Shown: positions 52,681-61,329 of the stretch, in pieces
Position numbering within the stretch: the first letter of the stretch is position 1
Layout of the letters: every line of letters starts with the position of its first letter
Source of the DNA: Myxacorys almedinensis A
GTDB taxonomy: Bacteria > Cyanobacteriota > Cyanobacteriia > Leptolyngbyales > Leptolyngbyaceae
Assembly: GCF_010091945.1 (NCBI RefSeq)
Contig: NZ_WVIE01000005.1
Coordinates: 162,009-226,008 of the forward strand
Direction: 5' to 3'
Length of the DNA: 64,000 nt
Notes under the pieces: model-generated
Seen by the model: only the letters and a program-made list of their open reading frames with translations
Databases searched by the model: none
Told to the model about the DNA's origin: nothing
Program-made: the position numbers and the translations under genes

Positions 52681-55194
52681 CTACCTGATCTGTCGCTGGA
52701 ATGTGAACGTACCGCCCGCCGAACCCGGCGCAACAGAGGTCACTGTATCTACATAGATTTGGATATCTGCCGGGGCACCACTAGAGGTCACCGTAATCGT
52801 TCCGCCCGGATCAACGGCAGAACCATTGCCACCACTCACGGCAAACACCGGATCAAGCGTTGACGCAAACCATGTATTTGTTCCTGCTGTGCCATTCTCA
52901 GTAATCACCAAGTTGTTTGCAGGCAAGGTGACGCTATTGGTTCCACCACTAGTTGAGATGTTGGTATACGTAATCCGGTACTCAATGATGCGACCCGGAA
53001 TCGCAGCGGCGCTAAGAGCCGTTTGATCGGTTGTAAAGGTACCTGCACCGCCCGCAACAGGCGTTCCATTCGCTTCTAGCATTCGCGCTTCTTTCACCAA
53101 ACTCACGTAGTTGGTGTATACCCGATCGATGGTGATATTGCTCGGCTCATTGGCTGGGCTACCATCGTTATTGGTATCGACAAATGCCGTAATGGGAACT
53201 GGGAAACCCCTCAGTTGCTCTGCCCCAGGCAGATCGACGATGACGGTGTAGTTAGCCGTGCCACCCGCCGCAACCGTTAACTCTACAGGGTCAGTCGCGC
53301 TGGTTCCTGTCCCCGTATCAAACACAAACCCACCTGCTGATGTGTATGTATAGGTGGCGGTGTTGCCTGTTGCCGGATCGGTGATTGTCACCCTGGTTTG
53401 GTCTGGGAGGTCAGTTGCTGTTGTTGGAGGAGTGGGCAAAAGCGCGATCGCTTGGGGGCTTGCACTCGTATTTTGAGCCGTATTCTCAAAGGTAACTGGG
53501 GTTGTTTGAGCATCAGTTAGGGGAGTGCTGGGCGATAAACCCGCCGGAACCACGATCGATTTGTTGGTATAGTCATCGTTCGTATCGGTGGGCCCCACTG
53601 CACCGGGTTGCCCATTCGGACCATTGAGAGGAGTCGCCGCGATCGTATAGAGCGTTACTTCACCCCCGGCTGGTTTGGTGCCATTCCCACCGCCATCCGT
53701 ACCTTGGTTGGTGTTACCCGTGTTAGAGGGATCGGTTCCAGTCCCCGGATCAGTGCCATCTGCCCCAGGATCTGCTACTCCATCACTAATGCCACCATTT
53801 GCCGCCGGAACGCCGCCAGAAGTGGGATCAGGATTTGTGCCCTCTAACCCGTTGTTTGTGGTTTGGTCACCCGATTCGTCATACACAATCTGGGTTGCGG
53901 TTCCAGGCGTTACCGTACCCGGTTGAGATTGACCAAACACCTGAGCAATGTTCGCAACCTGCCCGCCCGTGAAGGTTCCGGTTGGGGTCAGATCGAAGGC
54001 AAACCCAGAAATTGTGGTTCCGACGCCTACCGCCCCTTTAGAAAGCGGAGTAACGGTTGTGTTGTAGATAAAGCCAACCCGCGTGATGGCTCCTCCTGTC
54101 GTTGGTCGGGTGGTTACCCACTTCGCGTTTAGGGCCGTTGTGGTCGCTAGGGCATCTTGGGTGTAGACCGTTACCCAGCCGCCCGGTGCCGGGGTAGGAG
54201 CCGTTGAGCTAAGTTGCAAGCCATCAGGAATTGCATCAGAAACCAGAACATAAGCTGTAGCGGTGCTGTTGTCAACGTCTAGTTGCGTGCCATACAAGTC
54301 AGATACAACTAGCCCAGCCGGAGGAGTGGTAGGATTTTCGACCCGCAGCGACAGCCGATAGGTCAGAACATCATCCGTTAGAACGCTAGGCGTGCTGTTG
54401 TTTGTGTAGCTGCCTACTGCTTTTAGAACAGCCGCAAATGCTTGCAGCCTTGCCCCAACCGTAATTGTTGTACTAGTTGCCATGGCTTCTCGCACGCCAT
54501 TGATCGGAGCGCCATTCGTTTCGCCCGTAGTGCCGTCAGCGTTATCTTGCGTGTAAATATCGTTTGGATTGTCGTTGCCGGCTCGGTCTGTGTTCTGCCC
54601 GTTGACTGGGTTGGTGTTACCCAAAGAGACTGTCAAGGTTTGCCCCGATGTCGCAGATGGCAACACTTGAATGGGAACACGGACAGTAATCGTTCCAATC
54701 GTGCCTGTGCCTGGATTAGCAGCGATAGAACCGTTGGGGAGCAAGTTTCCGGTGGTGTCTCCCCCTGCTGGAACATTCACCGGAGCACCGAGAGTAGTGC
54801 CATCTACCGCAACGATTTGGAGTTGACCGTTTTGGCTAAAGGCAGTGGTATTAGACAGGGTGGCAACTCCTGGAATAACAAACTGCGTCGGATCGTTGCC
54901 GGTGTTGGTGATGACGTAATCAACAAAGAGGGTATCTCCTGCGTTAGGAGAAGCCACGCTTGGCGGCTGAGCCGTCACGGTGATTCCGGCAACCTCTGAA
55001 ACTACGATCGTGACTTCATTGGAAGTGGTGTTGTAGGTTGTGGTTCCGTCCGAAAAGGTGCCTGTTGCAGTGTTTCTGATGGCGGTTCCGGCGGTTGTGC
55101 CATCTGCCAAAGCGGGAGCAATGATGGGAAAGAAACTACCGATCGCAATAGCCGCTAAGAGATACCGCCAGCGTGGATATGGACAAGATTTCAT
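52681..55194 (-). CDS. Large exported DUF11-type protein, first gene of the surface operon
   Basis: ATG at 55194 gives MKSCPYPRWRYLLAAIAIGS and a signal peptide ending APALADG; an in-frame start at 55245 lies before the signal and is unlikely. The about 837 residues are threonine-, asparagine- and aspartate-rich with DUF11-like strand patterns (DTLFVDYVITNTGNDPTQFV; IEYRITYTNISTSGGTNSVT near the C-terminus). A G/D/T-rich low-complexity segment (around ISDGVADPGADGTDPGTGTD) could bind calcium. It has no anchor motif. It leads the five-gene cluster. Confidence 0.82.
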   Translation of the reverse strand: MKSCPYPRWRYLLAAIAIGSFFPIIAPALADGTTAGTAIRNTATGTFSDGTTTYNTTSNEVTIVVSEVAGITVTAQPPSVASPNAGDTLFVDYVITNTGNDPTQFVIPGVATLSNTTAFSQNGQLQIVAVDGTTLGAPVNVPAGGDTTGNLLPNGSIAANPGTGTIGTITVRVPIQVLPSATSGQTLTVSLGNTNPVNGQNTDRAGNDNPNDIYTQDNADGTTGETNGAPINGVREAMATSTTITVGARLQAFAAVLKAVGSYTNNSTPSVLTDDVLTYRLSLRVENPTTPPAGLVVSDLYGTQLDVDNSTATAYVLVSDAIPDGLQLSSTAPTPAPGGWVTVYTQDALATTTALNAKWVTTRPTTGGAITRVGFIYNTTVTPLSKGAVGVGTTISGFAFDLTPTGTFTGGQVANIAQVFGQSQPGTVTPGTATQIVYDESGDQTTNNGLEGTNPDPTSGGVPAANGGISDGVADPGADGTDPGTGTDPSNTGNTNQGTDGGGNGTKPAGGEVTLYTIAATPLNGPNGQPGAVGPTDTNDDYTNKSIVVPAGLSPSTPLTDAQTTPVTFENTAQNTSASPQAIALLPTPPTTATDLPDQTRVTITDPATGNTATYTYTSAGGFVFDTGTGTSATDPVELTVAAGGTANYTVIVDLPGAEQLRGFPVPITAFVDTNNDGSPANEPSNITIDRVYTNYVSLVKEARMLEANGTPVAGGAGTFTTDQTALSAAAIPGRIIEYRITYTNISTSGGTNSVTLPANNLVITENGTAGTNTWFASTLDPVFAVSGGNGSAVDPGGTITVTSSGAPADIQIYVDTVTSVAPGSAGGTFTFQRQIR

Positions 55195-55638
55195 ACGAGT
55201 AACTTGGAGTAATAACGATCGGAAGCAAAGCTGACGCCAAAGCACAGCAAGATAGATTGCTCTGGTCTTGAGATTTCAATTTGAGACGCAAATACTGACG
55301 GGCGCTAAAGGCTCGGTGCAGCAGGAAATCAGAATGTTGAGTATCTAACTAAAGAGGGATGACAAAGCATAAAAATTTATATCTCCGTGCTCAGAGGTAA
55401 ATTTAGCTTGCCCTATACCCGTGTAAATAAATACATGAAAGTAAAGCGTTTATCTACTTTTCAGCAATTTTCCTGAAAAGCGGCTCTTTCAATCTCAGCG
55501 GAACCACGGATAACTTAGTGCTTTATGATTTTAGTCAGTAAATTTCCTGTGTTTAAAAGTCATTACTGGAGCAAATCAGGCTATTTTCTTCTTCCTTTCC
55601 CGGTGCGATCGCGCTCGGCTCTAAGCAAGCTGCGATCG
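55195..55638. promoter_or_regulatory. Promoter region of the DUF11 operon
   Basis: 444 bp lie between the DUF11 operon and the recG stop. The part nearest 55194 should hold the operon promoter, and AT-rich sequence lies at 55350-55450. No gene, RNA family or strong terminator is recognised. Two HIP1-type sites lie near recG. Confidence 0.45.
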
Positions 55639-58143
55639 CTAGGTCAAAATCGCGCCGCCCATCAACCGTTGATAGCGATACTCCAATTCAGCTTTCATTG
55701 CTGCCCACCGATCGAGGGTCGGATCTTTTTCGATGGCTTTTTCTGCTGCCCCTCGTGCCAGTTCTAAAACGGCTTGATCATCGACCAAACTTGCCAAGGC
55801 AAAATCTGGCAGTCCTGACTGACGAGTACCCAACACTTCGCCAGGTCCTCGAAATCGCATATCCATTTCAGAAATGAAGAAGCCGTCTTGCGACTGCTCT
55901 AGCACTTTCAAGCGCTGCTGCGAGGTTTCACTTTTAGAACTGCTCATCAGCAAACAAAACGACTGCGCCCCGCCCCGCCCCACTCGACCCCGCAACTGAT
56001 GGAGTTGAGACAAGCCAAACCGCTCTGCATGTTCGATCAGCATCACCGTTGCATTTGGCACATCTACGCCAACCTCAACGACCGTCGTCGAGACCAAAAT
56101 TTGCGTCTTGCCCTCTCGAAACGCAGTGATTGCTTCATCTTTTTCGGCAGAACTGAGGCGACCGTGGAGTAAGCCGATGGTGAAATCGGGAAAAACGGCT
56201 TGGAGAGTTTGGTGCTCGTCGATCGCAGATTTGAGATCCAACTTTTCGGACTCTTCCACCAAAGGCAGCACGATGTAGACCTGCCGTCCTTGGGCAATTT
56301 CACGGCGCATCAAATCATAAGCCTGCTGGCGATCGCGCCCCGTTAACGCTGTCGTTTGAATGGGTTTTCGTCCGGGGGGCAGTTCATCAATTTGGCTGAC
56401 ATCCAAATCGCCATGCAAGGTCAGCGCCAATGTTCGGGGAATTGGTGTTGCAGTCATAGTGAGCACGTGAGGATGTTCACCTTTTTGCTGAAGTTTTGCG
56501 CGTTGATGAACACCAAATCGATGCTGTTCGTCAATCACCACCAATCCCAAGCGAGCGAAATTGACCGTATCTTGGATCAACGCATGGGTTCCCACCAAAA
56601 GCGGCAATTGCCCAGTTTCAAGTTGAGCATGAATGTCTCGACGCTTGGCAGTTTTCGTCGATCCTGTCAATAATTCGACGGGTACATGCAGTTGATTGCA
56701 CCAGGTCACCAGCTTGCGATAATGCTGCTCGGCTAAAACCTCGGTGGGAGCCATAAATGCTGCCTGAAAGCCAGATTGAATTGCTGCCAAAATCGAGATC
56801 ACAGCCACGACCGTTTTACCAGACCCCACATCCCCCTGCACGAGCCGATTCATGGGCACGGTTTTCTGAAGGTCGTTGAGGATGTCGTTGACCACTCTGG
56901 TTTGGGCAGAGGTGAGGGTAAAGGGCAGCAGTTGGTAGAACTGATCAATCAGCCGCCCGGTGGGTGCTAGGGCAGCGCTGGCTTGGGTTTGCTGTTGGGT
57001 TTGTCGCCGTTTGAGCATGCCCAACTGGAGATAGAAAAATTCATCAAATACCAAGCGGCGGCGGGCGGTATCAAGGGCATCGCTGTTTTCGGGAAAATGG
57101 ATACTTGCGATCGCAGCTTGCACGCCGACCAGCCCATACTCTTTGAGCAATCCTTTAGGCAATGCCTCCTGTAAATGCACGGCTGCGGGCAACGAGGCAA
57201 TCACTGCCCGCCGGACTAAATCAGCCGTAACCCCTTCTGTCAAGGGATAGATCGGCACCACCCGCCCCACCGTCAACGACTCGATTGCATCTGCCGAATG
57301 ATCCAACACTTCCAGATCAGGATCGTCGAGCGTTACGCCAAATTTGCTTTGTTTGACCAAACCCGAAGCCGCGATCGCGGCTCCCGCCGGATACATTCTT
57401 TTCTGTTGTTCTTGCCACCCACGGCTCGCAAAACGGCTGCCCATGTAAAAGCGACTCAGTTTCATCTGACCGCTCGCATCGCGAATGGTGAGTTCTAAAA
57501 TAGTGAGTTTTGGGTTGCGAGGACTGGTAAAGCAGTTGCAGCTTTTGATCGTGCCAATGATAGTGACTGTTTCCCCTGCCTCAAGATCACGAATATTCAC
57601 CTGACGCGCATAATCAACATAATCTCGTGGGTAGTAGTACAGCACGTCTCGCACGCAAAATAAGCCCAATTTTGCCAATTTTGCAGCGCTTTTAGGACCA
57701 ATTCCCGGTAGATACGTAATCGCCTGATCGAGGGCAACCGGAGTGCTAGAGGCAGACGCGATCGGGGTAGTGGAGGGCGTTTTCTCGTAAACAGCCGACG
57801 AACGGTTGCCTTCAGTGCTGGAAGCCGAGAGGGGCGTTGAGGCAGCCAATTCAGCCTCGGTTACTTTTTTAAGCTGATGGAGAAACCGCCGCGTTTCGGC
57901 GACTAAGTGCTGTCGTTGGGAAAAGGTGAGATCACCATAGCTAGCAAACTGATCTGCAATCTCTTGGCATTTGGCGCGCTCTTTTGGCGCGAGGCGAAGT
58001 CGATTGTCTTCCTCGGTTACCGCCGGAGGTTGCCCCAGCATCAAGCACAAAAATTCGCTGAAGCGGTGCTGGTTCCCCTCCAGGTTATTAAATCCATGTT
58101 CCGCCTCTACCGAGAGCGCTTTTTGCAACCGCACCAGATCCAT
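55639..58143 (-). CDS. recG: ATP-dependent DNA helicase RecG
   Basis: This monomeric helicase remodels stalled replication forks and Holliday junctions. At 834 residues it is longer than E. coli RecG because of an N-terminal extension of about 130 residues common in cyanobacteria. Then come a helix-hairpin-helix-like segment (ITYLPGIGPKSAAKLAKLGL), the OB/wedge domain (VTIIGTIKSCNCFTSPRNPK), Walker A QGDVGSGKT, DEQH box VVIDEQHRFGVHQR, and motif VI region QLRGRVGRGGAQSF. All motor motifs are present. It lies 18 bp downstream of the Nudix gene. Confidence 0.97.
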   Translation of the reverse strand: MDLVRLQKALSVEAEHGFNNLEGNQHRFSEFLCLMLGQPPAVTEEDNRLRLAPKERAKCQEIADQFASYGDLTFSQRQHLVAETRRFLHQLKKVTEAELAASTPLSASSTEGNRSSAVYEKTPSTTPIASASSTPVALDQAITYLPGIGPKSAAKLAKLGLFCVRDVLYYYPRDYVDYARQVNIRDLEAGETVTIIGTIKSCNCFTSPRNPKLTILELTIRDASGQMKLSRFYMGSRFASRGWQEQQKRMYPAGAAIAASGLVKQSKFGVTLDDPDLEVLDHSADAIESLTVGRVVPIYPLTEGVTADLVRRAVIASLPAAVHLQEALPKGLLKEYGLVGVQAAIASIHFPENSDALDTARRRLVFDEFFYLQLGMLKRRQTQQQTQASAALAPTGRLIDQFYQLLPFTLTSAQTRVVNDILNDLQKTVPMNRLVQGDVGSGKTVVAVISILAAIQSGFQAAFMAPTEVLAEQHYRKLVTWCNQLHVPVELLTGSTKTAKRRDIHAQLETGQLPLLVGTHALIQDTVNFARLGLVVIDEQHRFGVHQRAKLQQKGEHPHVLTMTATPIPRTLALTLHGDLDVSQIDELPPGRKPIQTTALTGRDRQQAYDLMRREIAQGRQVYIVLPLVEESEKLDLKSAIDEHQTLQAVFPDFTIGLLHGRLSSAEKDEAITAFREGKTQILVSTTVVEVGVDVPNATVMLIEHAERFGLSQLHQLRGRVGRGGAQSFCLLMSSSKSETSQQRLKVLEQSQDGFFISEMDMRFRGPGEVLGTRQSGLPDFALASLVDDQAVLELARGAAEKAIEKDPTLDRWAAMKAELEYRYQRLMGGAILT

Positions 58144-58161
58144 ACGTCAACCAGGGAGGCA

Positions 58162-58620
58162 CTATGTACTGATTGTAGGTTGAGACCTGCTTGGATGGTG
58201 GCTCGACTTGATGAAGTCTAGCAAAATCTGTTGATGCGTTGCGCCTAAGGATCGAACTTGGTCAGCATTTTTAGAATAGCGATCGCCTCTGACAATATCA
58301 TCCACGGTCAGCAATCCGAGATCCCACCCTTCCATCAGCACCAACTCGCTTACCTCAACCGTAAGCGGGGCATGAAACACATGGCGCACTACTTTTTCGT
58401 CTTCATACACTCCAAATTTTGCAATGCTAGGAATTTGGTAGCCAATCTCTTCGAGCAATTCTCGTTCTACGGCTAGTTCAGAGGTTTCGCCTGGCTCAAT
58501 GTGCCCACCAAACAAACCCCAGAATCCAGCATAAACAATGGTTGGGATGTTGTCGCGCAACTGCATCAAAAATTGGTCATTGCGGTAGAGAATCGCGATC
58601 GCAACTTGAATTCGATTCAT
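58162..58620 (-). CDS. Nudix hydrolase
   Basis: At 152 residues, the Nudix box is intact: GGHIEPGETSELAVERELLE continuing EIG, matching GX5EX7REUXEEXGU. The start MNRIQVAIAILYRNDQFLMQ and the block YAGFWGLFGGH are typical of small Nudix enzymes that clean up nucleotide derivatives. Substrate is not predictable. It precedes recG by 18 bp and may be cotranscribed with it. Confidence 0.9.
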   Translation of the reverse strand: MNRIQVAIAILYRNDQFLMQLRDNIPTIVYAGFWGLFGGHIEPGETSELAVERELLEEIGYQIPSIAKFGVYEDEKVVRHVFHAPLTVEVSELVLMEGWDLGLLTVDDIVRGDRYSKNADQVRSLGATHQQILLDFIKSSHHPSRSQPTIST

Positions 58621-58951
58621 AACGTGTTTAACACCAATCGGCTAAGTCTTGAATTTCACGCACTTTCAATCTCTTGTAGATTACTCATAACAATCGAAGA
58701 AAACACAGGAGCTTAGGTGTACACTTCCAAGCTATCGTTGAGACCTAAACTTGTCCAAAATCTCGCTCTGTTCCCATTAATGCAGGAACTCAAAATTAGC
58801 GAAATGCTTCGCAAAGTGCTGCCCCTGTGGTTTTATTGTATTTCCTGCGTGCCCCTTTAAATTGAATGTAGGCTTCAAACAAAGCGCGACAAACTTGTAT
58901 CTCTCCTTTAATCTGGAACAATTAATCTAGAACTATGAGTCATCTAGAACT
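58621..58951. other. Divergent spacer between the Nudix gene and rsmD
   Basis: 331 bp with promoters for both genes. Next to rsmD a 16-nt segment ATCTAGAACTATGAGT is tandemly duplicated (58925-58940, 58942-58957). This creates a six-codon leader frame (ATG 58935, stop TGA 58953-58955) overlapping the rsmD start. No RNA gene is seen. Confidence 0.55.
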
Positions 58952-59497
58952 ATGAGTGTCAGAATCTATGGCAATCGGTTGCTACACACGCTTCCTGGTC
59001 AAGAGACGCGCCCCACGCTGGCACGGGTTAGGGAAGCGCTATTTAATATTTGGCAAGGCACGATTGAGGGGTGTCGGTGGCTAGATCTGTGTGCTGGAAG
59101 CGGCTCAATGGGGGCAGAGGCGCTGTGTCGAGGGGCTGCGATCGCGGTAGGAATTGAGCAGTCGAGTCGAGCGTGTGCCATTGTTGAGCAAAATTGGCGG
59201 CAGATAGCCAAACCCGATCAAGCCTTTCAAGTGCTGCGGGGAGATGTGGTCAAACGGCTGGTTTCGCTATCAGGTCAAACCTTTGATCGGATCTATTTTG
59301 ATCCGCCTTATGCCAGTAAATTATATGAACCTGTGTTGAGTGCGATCGCGCAATTTGGTCTACTAGCACCTGATGGTGAACTTGCGATCGAGCAGGGTTC
59401 GAGCCATTCAGAGTTTGAGGTAGGAGGGTTAGAAATGATTCGGCAAAAACAGTATGGCAAGACAACACTCAGGTTTTACCGACAGCACAAAGTGTAA
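58952..59497 (+). CDS. rsmD: 16S rRNA (guanine(966)-N(2))-methyltransferase
   Basis: This SAM-dependent enzyme methylates G966 of 16S rRNA in the assembling 30S subunit. At 181 residues: family start RIYGNRLLHTLPGQETRPTL ARVREALFNIW, motif I WLDLCAGSGSMGAEALCRGA, and catalytic FDRIYFDPPYAS (DPPY). ATG at 58952 follows a duplicated segment and a six-codon leader frame whose stop overlaps the start (ATGA), so translation may be coupled. Confidence 0.95.
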   Translation: MSVRIYGNRLLHTLPGQETRPTLARVREALFNIWQGTIEGCRWLDLCAGSGSMGAEALCRGAAIAVGIEQSSRACAIVEQNWRQIAKPDQAFQVLRGDVVKRLVSLSGQTFDRIYFDPPYASKLYEPVLSAIAQFGLLAPDGELAIEQGSSHSEFEVGGLEMIRQKQYGKTTLRFYRQHKV

Positions 59498-59579
59498 AAT
59501 TTTAGAATAAATGCATCATCGGTGCTTAAAGTAGAACAACTAGAACAAAGTAGAACAAATTTGTAGAGTAGAACGTTCA

Positions 59580-59891
59580 ATGGCTCGACCTCTCCTCACT
59601 CTTGCTCTTTTTTCATCCCTGTCGGTCTGTTTGCCTGCGGTTGCGCTTCCCAATGCTGACGATCTGCCAGAAGAGATTTTGCGGACTGAAATTATTTTAG
59701 AGGCGCGATCGCCGCTAGATGGCAAACCGTTGACGGCTGCCGAATATGCAAAGCTGCAAGCCCAGTTGCAAACTCCTGTTCACCCAACTGATCCAAGAAC
59801 ACAAGTTTCTCCAAGCGTGCAGCAAACGATCAACCTCATCAAACTCCGAAAATTTATTAAGACAGTGTTTCCGTTTATTCCGATCAAATAA
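59580..59891 (+). CDS. Exported small protein of unknown function
   Basis: The 103-residue protein has a signal peptide (MARPLLTLALFSSLSVCLPA, cleavage near VALP) and then NADDLPEEILRTEIILEARS and LTAAEYAKLQAQLQTPV. It ends with a basic/hydrophobic segment LIKLRKFIKTVFPFIPIK. I recall related short proteins in other cyanobacteria but no function. It follows rsmD by 82 bp of spacer containing about four short repeats of TAGAACAA (59527-59572). Confidence 0.7.
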   Translation: MARPLLTLALFSSLSVCLPAVALPNADDLPEEILRTEIILEARSPLDGKPLTAAEYAKLQAQLQTPVHPTDPRTQVSPSVQQTINLIKLRKFIKTVFPFIPIK

Positions 59892-60086
59892 CCCCGATCA
59901 AGAGAAGTGTCAGATTCAGCAATGGCACTAGATTATAGCGCTAGGTTACAACGTTGCTCACCCAATATTGCTGGCTAACATTGCTGACTAACATTGCTCA
60001 ACTTGCTAGGAAAAGTATCAGCAGTAAACACCATCGAACTCCGAAACAGGGAGGCATCATGTCTCTGGGTCGTTGCCGAACGTTTT
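59892..60086. repeat. Spacer with short tandem repeats
   Basis: Around 59965-60005 the phrase CTAACATTGCT recurs with small changes (about three copies). No gene or terminator is clear between the convergent small-protein and pentapeptide genes. Confidence 0.45.
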
Positions 60087-60851
60087 TTAGGGAAGGAGAA
60101 ACATTTTGACTAAGCTACCAAAAGTGCTTAACAGGGCGGTTCCTAAACCATTGCCGCCTCTGTTTTTAGGCTCTTTAGGCGGCGTTTTGAGGGCTGTCAC
60201 TACCTCTTGGGTCGATTGTGCGGTTGCCGTGTCACCTTGGCGAGTAAACAGTGTTGAGGCTTGCTCTAGGTCTTGAATTGCACCAGACTGATCGCCCAGT
60301 TCCAGCCGAGCCATGCCGCGAGCAAGTTGAGCAGGTGCAAAATCGGGTTGTCGGGCTAGGGCTTGGTTGAAGTGTTCGATCGCCCGCTCATATTGTTTTT
60401 TACTACCCGCCTCAACGCCCCAACGATAGAAGTCAAGCGCGTTTCCAGTGTTAGAAGATAGCCCGATCGCCCCTTGCAGTAAAGCATTGTCTAAGCGCGT
60501 GCCGGTGAGGTCGGCGTCTACCAAATAGGCATTTCGTAGATCTACACCGCTTAAGTTGGCTCCTGTCAATATTGCGCCGCTTAAGTTGGCCCCATGGAGG
60601 GTCGCACCGGTGAGATTGGTACCGGTGAGGTTTGCGCCTACAAGGTTGGCTTGGCTGAGGTTTGCGCCTACAAGGTTGGCTTGGCTGAGGTTTGCACCAC
60701 TTAGTTGAGCAAATACCAATCCTGCCCTAGACAAGTCGCAATTTTGACACTGCTTGGTAGACAGCAATTTCTGAGTATGCTCTACATTCTCGGCATGGGC
60801 AGGCAGGCAAATGCTAGTTAGAAGAACAATGGATAATAAACGTAATTTCAT
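60087..60851 (-). CDS. Exported pentapeptide-repeat protein with TPR tail
   Basis: ATG at 60851 (MKLRLLSIVLLTSICLPAHA) gives a clear signal peptide; an in-frame start at 60896 would precede it. Two cysteines (CQNCDLSRAGL) lead into about 18 pentapeptide repeats of the A(N/D)LxX type (residues about 40-130), a right-handed beta-helix. About two TPR-like units follow (ERAIEHFNQALARQPDFAPA, GARMARLELGDQSGAI-like) and a C-terminal hydrophobic stretch. Two 30-bp DNA repeats inside the pentapeptide region show recent duplication. A periplasmic scaffold is inferred; function is unknown. Confidence 0.85.
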   Translation of the reverse strand: MKLRLLSIVLLTSICLPAHAENVEHTQKLLSTKQCQNCDLSRAGLVFAQLSGANLSQANLVGANLSQANLVGANLTGTNLTGATLHGANLSGAILTGANLSGVDLRNAYLVDADLTGTRLDNALLQGAIGLSSNTGNALDFYRWGVEAGSKKQYERAIEHFNQALARQPDFAPAQLARGMARLELGDQSGAIQDLEQASTLFTRQGDTATAQSTQEVVTALKTPPKEPKNRGGNGLGTALLSTFGSLVKMFLLP

Positions 60852-61015
60852 GGGTTTAGGAATGAGGAGATTGAGCGAGCAGGTTTTAGGTATCAAAACA
60901 CACTCTAGACTTCCCGTAGAAGTACTCTAAAACACCTCATAGTACTTTGGTTTAGAAGTTGTGATGCAGAATTTGTGGCACGATCGTAGATATACGGATG
61001 GTAAACCTAAGTTGT

Positions 61016-61255
61016 ATGCCTAAAAAACAGAAGTTTCCTCACCTGGTCGGCTCTAAGTGGACGGCACAGGAGAAGATGTGGGGGTGGCGGCACTTTCAGG
61101 TCGTAAATCGCAAGAATGAGGGTCAGTGGGTGTTTGCCGAAATGATTGCCGCGTGCGATCCAACCGTTCGATTTTGGATGAATGCAAAATTGCTGAACAA
61201 TCGGGAGCAATGGCAGGCGGGTTGGCGATCGCTAGAAGAACGTCGGAATGGGTGA
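61016..61255 (+). CDS. TIGR02450 family tryptophan-rich protein
   Basis: ATG at 61016 (MPKKQKFPHLVGSKWTAQEK) fits the family; an in-frame start at 60998 adds six residues. The 79 residues contain six tryptophans in the family pattern: GSKWTA, MWGWRHFQVV, QWVFAEMIAACD, and W in RFWMNAKLL, REQWQAGWRSL. The family is small, basic and of unknown function, present in cyanobacteria and some proteobacteria. Confidence 0.9.
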   Translation: MPKKQKFPHLVGSKWTAQEKMWGWRHFQVVNRKNEGQWVFAEMIAACDPTVRFWMNAKLLNNREQWQAGWRSLEERRNG

Positions 61256-61329
61256 CGGGTTGGTGCGGGGGCACCGCGTTCAGCACTCCTTTAGGAAGTT
61301 GTCCCTTCAAAAGCTTGACGCTTCAAACC

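Noticed and set aside
60600..60715. Repeats resembling a CRISPR or tandem array
   Set aside because: They are the coding repeats of the pentapeptide protein and keep reading frame; there are no unique spacers.
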